Source: Pseudomonadota bacterium (GTDB lineage: Bacteria > Pseudomonadota > Gammaproteobacteria > UBA1113). From it: 7,951 nt of DNA. How positions within the stretch are numbered: position 1 is the first letter of the stretch; every line of letters starts with the position of its first letter. Shown here piece by piece: positions 6,530 to 7,951 of the stretch. The position numbers and the translations under genes are program-made. A model generated the notes under the pieces. It searched no databases and was not told the origin of the DNA. It saw nothing but the letters and a program-made list of their open reading frames with translations. The stretch lies in assembly GCA_021782065.1 (NCBI GenBank), contig JAJXVQ010000052.1:1-7951 (forward strand), read 5' to 3'.

Positions 6530-6659
6530 TAATACTCACAGCAGTTGGATTTTAGGCGAGGCGCCCAGCCCTCGAACAAAAGGAATGTATGCACTGATAC
6601 ATGACTTTTGTTAGATGGAGCAGGCAACAAAGCCTAAAGCCAAATGCGAAGAGTAGTAA
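6530..6659. repeat. Long imperfect inverted repeat upstream of the tRNA cluster
   Basis: About 130 nt form one long imperfect palindrome. From outside inward the pairs are: TACTC (6533-6537, with an irregular base) with GAGTA (6651-6655); GCAGTTGG with CCAAATGC (6641-6548 region paired as 6541-6548 to 6640-6647); TTTAGGC (6551-6557) with GCCTAAA (6632-6638); AACAAAAG (6575-6582) with CTTTTGTT (6605-6612); and ATGTAT (6585-6590) with ATACAT (6597-6602) around loop GCACTG. It ends 4 bp before tRNA-Pro. It holds no ORF and no convincing tRNA promoter. Its two ends recur next to tRNA-Leu(GAG) at 1322-1364. The shape fits a MITE or a dispersed palindromic repeat. Confidence 0.68.
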
Positions 6660-6663
6660 GTGA

Positions 6664-6737
6664 CGGGGTATAGCGCAGTCTGGTAGCGCGCCTGCTTTGG
6701 GAGCAGGATGTCGGGGGTTCAAATCCCTCTACCCCGA
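6664..6737 (+). tRNA. proM: tRNA-Pro (anticodon TGG)
   Basis: Acceptor arms CGGGGTA and TACCCCG pair fully, followed by discriminator A (6737). The anticodon stem CCTGC/GCAGG encloses loop TTTGGGA, giving anticodon TGG (reads CCA/CCN). The T arm GGGGG-TTCAAAT-CCCTC includes one G-T pair. The next three bases are TCA, not CCA, so the 3' CCA is not encoded, unlike the other four tRNAs in the window. It would have to be added by the CCA-adding enzyme. It is the first gene of a Pro-Arg-His cluster. Confidence 0.95.
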
Positions 6738-6778
6738 TCAATAATTTGTGGTTAGCGCATTTACCGCTAGGTTTTAAA

Positions 6779-6855
6779 GCGCCCGTAGCTCATTCGGATA
6801 GAGCATCGGCCTTCTAAGCCGAGGGTAGCAGGTTCGAGTCCTGCCGGGCGCACCA
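6779..6855 (+). tRNA. tRNA-Arg (anticodon TCT)
   Basis: A 77-nt tRNA. Acceptor arms GCGCCCG and CGGGCGC pair fully, then discriminator A and encoded CCA. The anticodon stem TCGGC/GCCGA encloses CTTCTAA, giving TCT (reads AGA/AGG). The T arm is GCAGG-TTCGAGT-CCTGC. It lies 38 nt after tRNA-Pro's encoded end region and 14 nt before tRNA-His, so it is likely part of one precursor. Confidence 0.97.
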
Positions 6856-6869
6856 AAAAATATTTATAT

Positions 6870-6946
6870 GGTGGACGTAGCTCAGTTGGTAGAGCCCCGG
6901 ATTGTGATTCCGGTTGTCGTGGGTTCGAGCCCCATCGTTCACCCCA
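6870..6946 (+). tRNA. hisR: tRNA-His (anticodon GTG)
   Basis: A 77-nt tRNA including the extra 5' G at position -1 (6870) that histidyl-tRNA synthetase needs. Acceptor arms GTGGACG and CGTTCAC pair with one G-T, followed by discriminator C and encoded CCA (6944-6946). The anticodon stem CCGGA/TCCGG encloses TTGTGAT, giving GTG. The C73 opposite G-1 is the histidine identity pair. It ends 21 nt before the ATG of the next protein gene, which is probably transcribed with the cluster. Confidence 0.97.
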
Positions 6947-6967
6947 TTCTTAGGTACTATAAAAAAA

Positions 6968-7300
6968 ATGTGCAAAAAGATAAGCACTTATATGCTCTTA
7001 CTGTGTTGTTTCGTTACGGCACAAGCTGCACAAATAGGCCCCAAAGGACAATCATTAGGCCAAGTTTCACAATCACTCCTGGATCCGTTGAGTGGCATTA
7101 AAAAAATGATGGCGGCCATTAGCGTGATTGCAGGCATCGCCTTTTTGATGGGTGCCGTTATCCAATACATGGATCATCGTAAAAATCCTATACAAGTGAC
7201 TATTTCTAAACCAATTGTTTATCTTATTTTAGGGATAATTTTTATTGCTATTCCTTACGCTACAGAGATTTCAGAGAGTGCGAAAGTATTTTTAAAGTAG
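6968..7300 (+). CDS. Small two-helix membrane protein, Dot/Icm IcmD/DotP-like
   Basis: A 110-aa protein with an N-terminal signal-like helix (residues 3-19, probable cleavage after AQA at 18-20) and two membrane helices (about 47-67 and 82-98). Between the helices is DHRKNPIQVTISKPI (69-83). A helix, a charged HxxNPxQ loop, xxIxxPI and then a second helix is the pattern of the related Dot/Icm type IVB secretion proteins IcmD/DotP, IcmC/DotE and DotV, small inner-membrane parts of the secretion complex. From memory IcmD has KAHKDNPTQ followed by GTPIALLFIG; the match is by pattern, not alignment. The frame extends back into tRNA-His, so the ATG at 6968 is chosen; its ribosome binding site is poor. 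It sits alone behind the tRNA cluster. A VirB2/TrbC-like pilin is the alternative. Confidence 0.6.
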   Translation: MCKKISTYMLLLCCFVTAQAAQIGPKGQSLGQVSQSLLDPLSGIKKMMAAISVIAGIAFLMGAVIQYMDHRKNPIQVTISKPIVYLILGIIFIAIPYATEISESAKVFLK

Positions 7301-7349
7301 CGTCTATGCCATTTAGTTTGTCGAAACGAAAAACGAATACAACCGGACA

Positions 7350-7409
7350 AAATATTAGCAAATTTGGAGATAATATCAGGCAATATTTGACGAAAATTTG
7401 CTAGTATTT
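7350..7409. repeat. Inverted repeat downstream of the membrane-protein gene
   Basis: Arms AAATATTAGCAAATTT (7350-7365) and AAATTTGCTAGTATTT (7394-7409) pair at 15 of 16 positions around a 28-nt AT-rich loop. It lies between the 110-aa protein gene and tRNA-Leu(CAA), which face each other. It could act as a two-way transcription end, but there is no T-run on either side, so an ordinary intrinsic terminator is not shown. Confidence 0.5.
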
Positions 7410-7461
7410 GGGCCGCTTTATTCATTTTGCAGCCAATAAATCAAATGGCTACAGGCCCTAA

Positions 7462-7548
7462 TGGTGCCGGGGGTCGGACTCGAACCGACACGGTGTTGCC
7501 ACCACCGGATTTTGAGTCCGGCGCGTCTACCAATTTCGCCACTCCGGC
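7462..7548 (-). tRNA. tRNA-Leu (anticodon CAA)
   Basis: An 87-nt class II tRNA with encoded CCA (7462-7464). The anticodon stem CCGGA/TCCGG encloses CTCAAAA, giving CAA (reads UUG). It has a long variable arm and T arm GTCGG-TTCGAGT-CCGAC. The acceptor stem GCCGGAG/CCCCGGC has an A-C mismatch at the sixth pair (6:67), while all other pairs are normal. A good promoter precedes it (7569-7596), so it is its own transcription unit. Its E. coli counterpart (leuX) is a well-known integration site for genomic islands. Confidence 0.95.
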
Positions 7549-7568
7549 ATGGAGGACTAGAGGCGCAC

Positions 7569-7596
7569 ATCATAACAGAATTTAAAACAAAGTCAA
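7569..7596 (-). promoter_or_regulatory. Stable-RNA promoter of tRNA-Leu(CAA)
   Basis: On the minus strand, -35 TTGACT (complement of 7591-7596) and -10 TATGAT (complement of 7569-7574) are 16 nt apart. They are followed by the GC-rich GTGCGCC (complement of 7562-7568). A GC-rich discriminator after the -10 is typical of stringently controlled tRNA and rRNA promoters. Confidence 0.7.
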
Positions 7597-7608
7597 TACT
7601 TAGTGTTA

Positions 7609-7663
7609 GCCGCGATCCGCAGTCAAATTTATGACCATGTCTAATTTGACTGTGGATCGCGGC
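7609..7663. repeat. Near-perfect 21-bp palindrome with 13-nt loop
   Basis: Arms 7609-7629 and 7643-7663 pair at 20 of 21 positions: GCCGCGATCC, then G opposite T (a wobble in RNA), then CAGTCAAATT. The loop is TATGACCATGTCT. There is no T-run on either side, so it is not a standard terminator. It lies between two divergent promoters: the tRNA-Leu(CAA) -35 is 12 bp to the left and the small-protein -35 is 12 bp to the right. It could be a dispersed repeat, a mobile-element end or an operator-like structure. Confidence 0.7.
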
Positions 7664-7675
7664 CCTCTATATTAC

Positions 7676-7704
7676 TTGACCCAACATTCCGCCCCCTATA
7701 TTAT
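7676..7704 (+). promoter_or_regulatory. Strong sigma70 promoter before the small acidic protein
   Basis: -35 TTGACC (7676-7681) and -10 TATTAT (7699-7704) are separated by exactly 17 nt; each matches consensus at five of six bases. Transcription would begin near 7711, giving a leader of about 55 nt to the ATG at 7766. Confidence 0.72.
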
Positions 7705-7765
7705 ATGCTTTCGAAACAAGTTAGGATTCAACGTAAAAAATAAATATATTTACGAAGGGGTTATT

Positions 7766-7951
7766 ATGAACGACGAGCTAAAAGAAATTTTAGAGAAAGA
7801 ACTTTTGGAAAATAATAATTTTATACTCAACGCTTTAGTCCACAGCGATGCTAATGCTATAAAAGAAATTTTAAAAAACAAAGGCTTTTCATGTGAAACG
7901 TCAGAACTAGAAGAATCAGAAATAAAGTCTTTTTTAGACGAGGTGCTATTG
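7766..7951 (+). CDS. Small acidic protein, possible Nif11-type leader peptide (partial)
   Basis: An open frame of 62 codons that reaches the right edge without a stop. AGGGG (7756-7760) is 5 nt before the ATG and a strong promoter lies upstream, so it is very likely a real gene. The visible part starts MNDELKEILEKELLENNNF and is rich in Glu, Lys and Leu. The pattern of a first helix, then LNALVHSDANAIKEILKNKG, then FSCETSELEE resembles Nif11-type leader domains (helix, aspartate-rich turn, helix, GF-x-S/T-x-x-EL). Such domains lead ribosomally made, modified peptides (RiPPs) that are cut and exported. The core peptide and any modifying enzymes would lie outside the window. The similarity is loose: it could equally be an unrelated helical protein or a secreted effector's start. 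Confidence 0.6.
   Translation, partial: MNDELKEILEKELLENNNFILNALVHSDANAIKEILKNKGFSCETSELEESEIKSFLDEVLL

Noticed and set aside
6753..6769. Small hairpin TAGCG/CGCTA followed by GGTTTT between tRNA-Pro and tRNA-Arg
   Set aside because: Five base pairs and a short T-run are too weak for a terminator, and termination there would cut off the rest of the cluster. It may just be spacer.
6968..7024. Lipoprotein signal (cysteines in LLLCC) in the 110-aa membrane protein
   Set aside because: The residue before the cysteine is Leu rather than Gly, Ala or Ser, so the lipobox rule is not met.
6868..7101. Plus-strand ORF of 77 codons starting MVDVAQLVEP
   Set aside because: It reads through tRNA-His, a typical tRNA shadow, and is out of frame with the membrane-protein gene that follows.
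7255..7425. Minus-strand ORF of 56 codons starting MNKAAQILANF
   Set aside because: It overlaps the end of the 110-aa protein gene and its apparent helix pattern arises from the inverted repeat at 7350-7409; no ribosome binding site.
1..7951. CRISPR array
   Set aside because: No regularly spaced direct repeats are visible anywhere in the window.

Overview
The window looks like chromosomal DNA of a gammaproteobacterium, most likely in the Legionellales (Legionella/Coxiella/Aquicella-type relatives). Three things suggest this. The minus-strand block tpiA-secG-tRNA-Leu(GAG)-nuoABC has the order I know from that group. The peptide deformylase resembles the second, Legionella-type deformylase. 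A small two-helix membrane protein between tRNA genes resembles the IcmD/DotP-IcmC/DotE-DotV family of the Dot/Icm type IVB secretion system. No searches could be run, so the placement is inference from motifs and gene order.

Layout. Positions 1-2600 (minus strand): nuoC (5' part only), nuoB, nuoA, tRNA-Leu(GAG), secG and tpiA, tightly packed and probably read as one transcript starting from a good promoter before tpiA. Positions 2600-3360: a doubtful 58-codon ORF, then def. Positions 3360-4006: a 650-bp stretch without an intact gene. It holds a long nested inverted repeat (3523-3704), an unassigned segment, and the last ~49 codons of an IS3-family transposase on the minus strand. Positions 4007-5593: folE and hinT (minus), with ppa (plus) divergent from hinT. 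Positions 5598-6452: folD (minus), converging on ppa with 4 bp between the stops. Positions 6530-6946: a 130-bp inverted repeat running almost into a plus-strand tRNA-Pro(UGG), tRNA-Arg(UCU), tRNA-His(GUG) cluster. Positions 6968-7300: the Dot/Icm-like membrane protein. Positions 7350-7951: an inverted repeat, tRNA-Leu(CAA) on the minus strand with its own promoter, a near-perfect 21-bp palindrome, and a strong promoter driving a small acidic protein that runs off the window and looks like a Nif11-type leader peptide.

How the genes fit together. The left part is core energy metabolism and secretion: Complex I subunits, triosephosphate isomerase and the SecG translocon subunit. The middle is mostly folate and formyl metabolism plus housekeeping hydrolases. 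FolE opens folate synthesis, FolD makes 10-formyl-THF (the formyl donor for fMet-tRNA), Def removes the formyl group from new proteins, and Ppa and HinT clear pyrophosphate and aminoacyl-AMP type by-products. The right end (about 6500-7951) is the accessory-like part: tRNA genes, palindromic elements, an orphan secretion-system-like gene and a possible RiPP precursor. The most interesting structures are two sites beside tRNA genes (1322-1364 and 6530-6659) that share the same end sequences, the nested 180-bp inverted repeat, and the palindrome-promoter-small-protein cassette next to tRNA-Leu(CAA).
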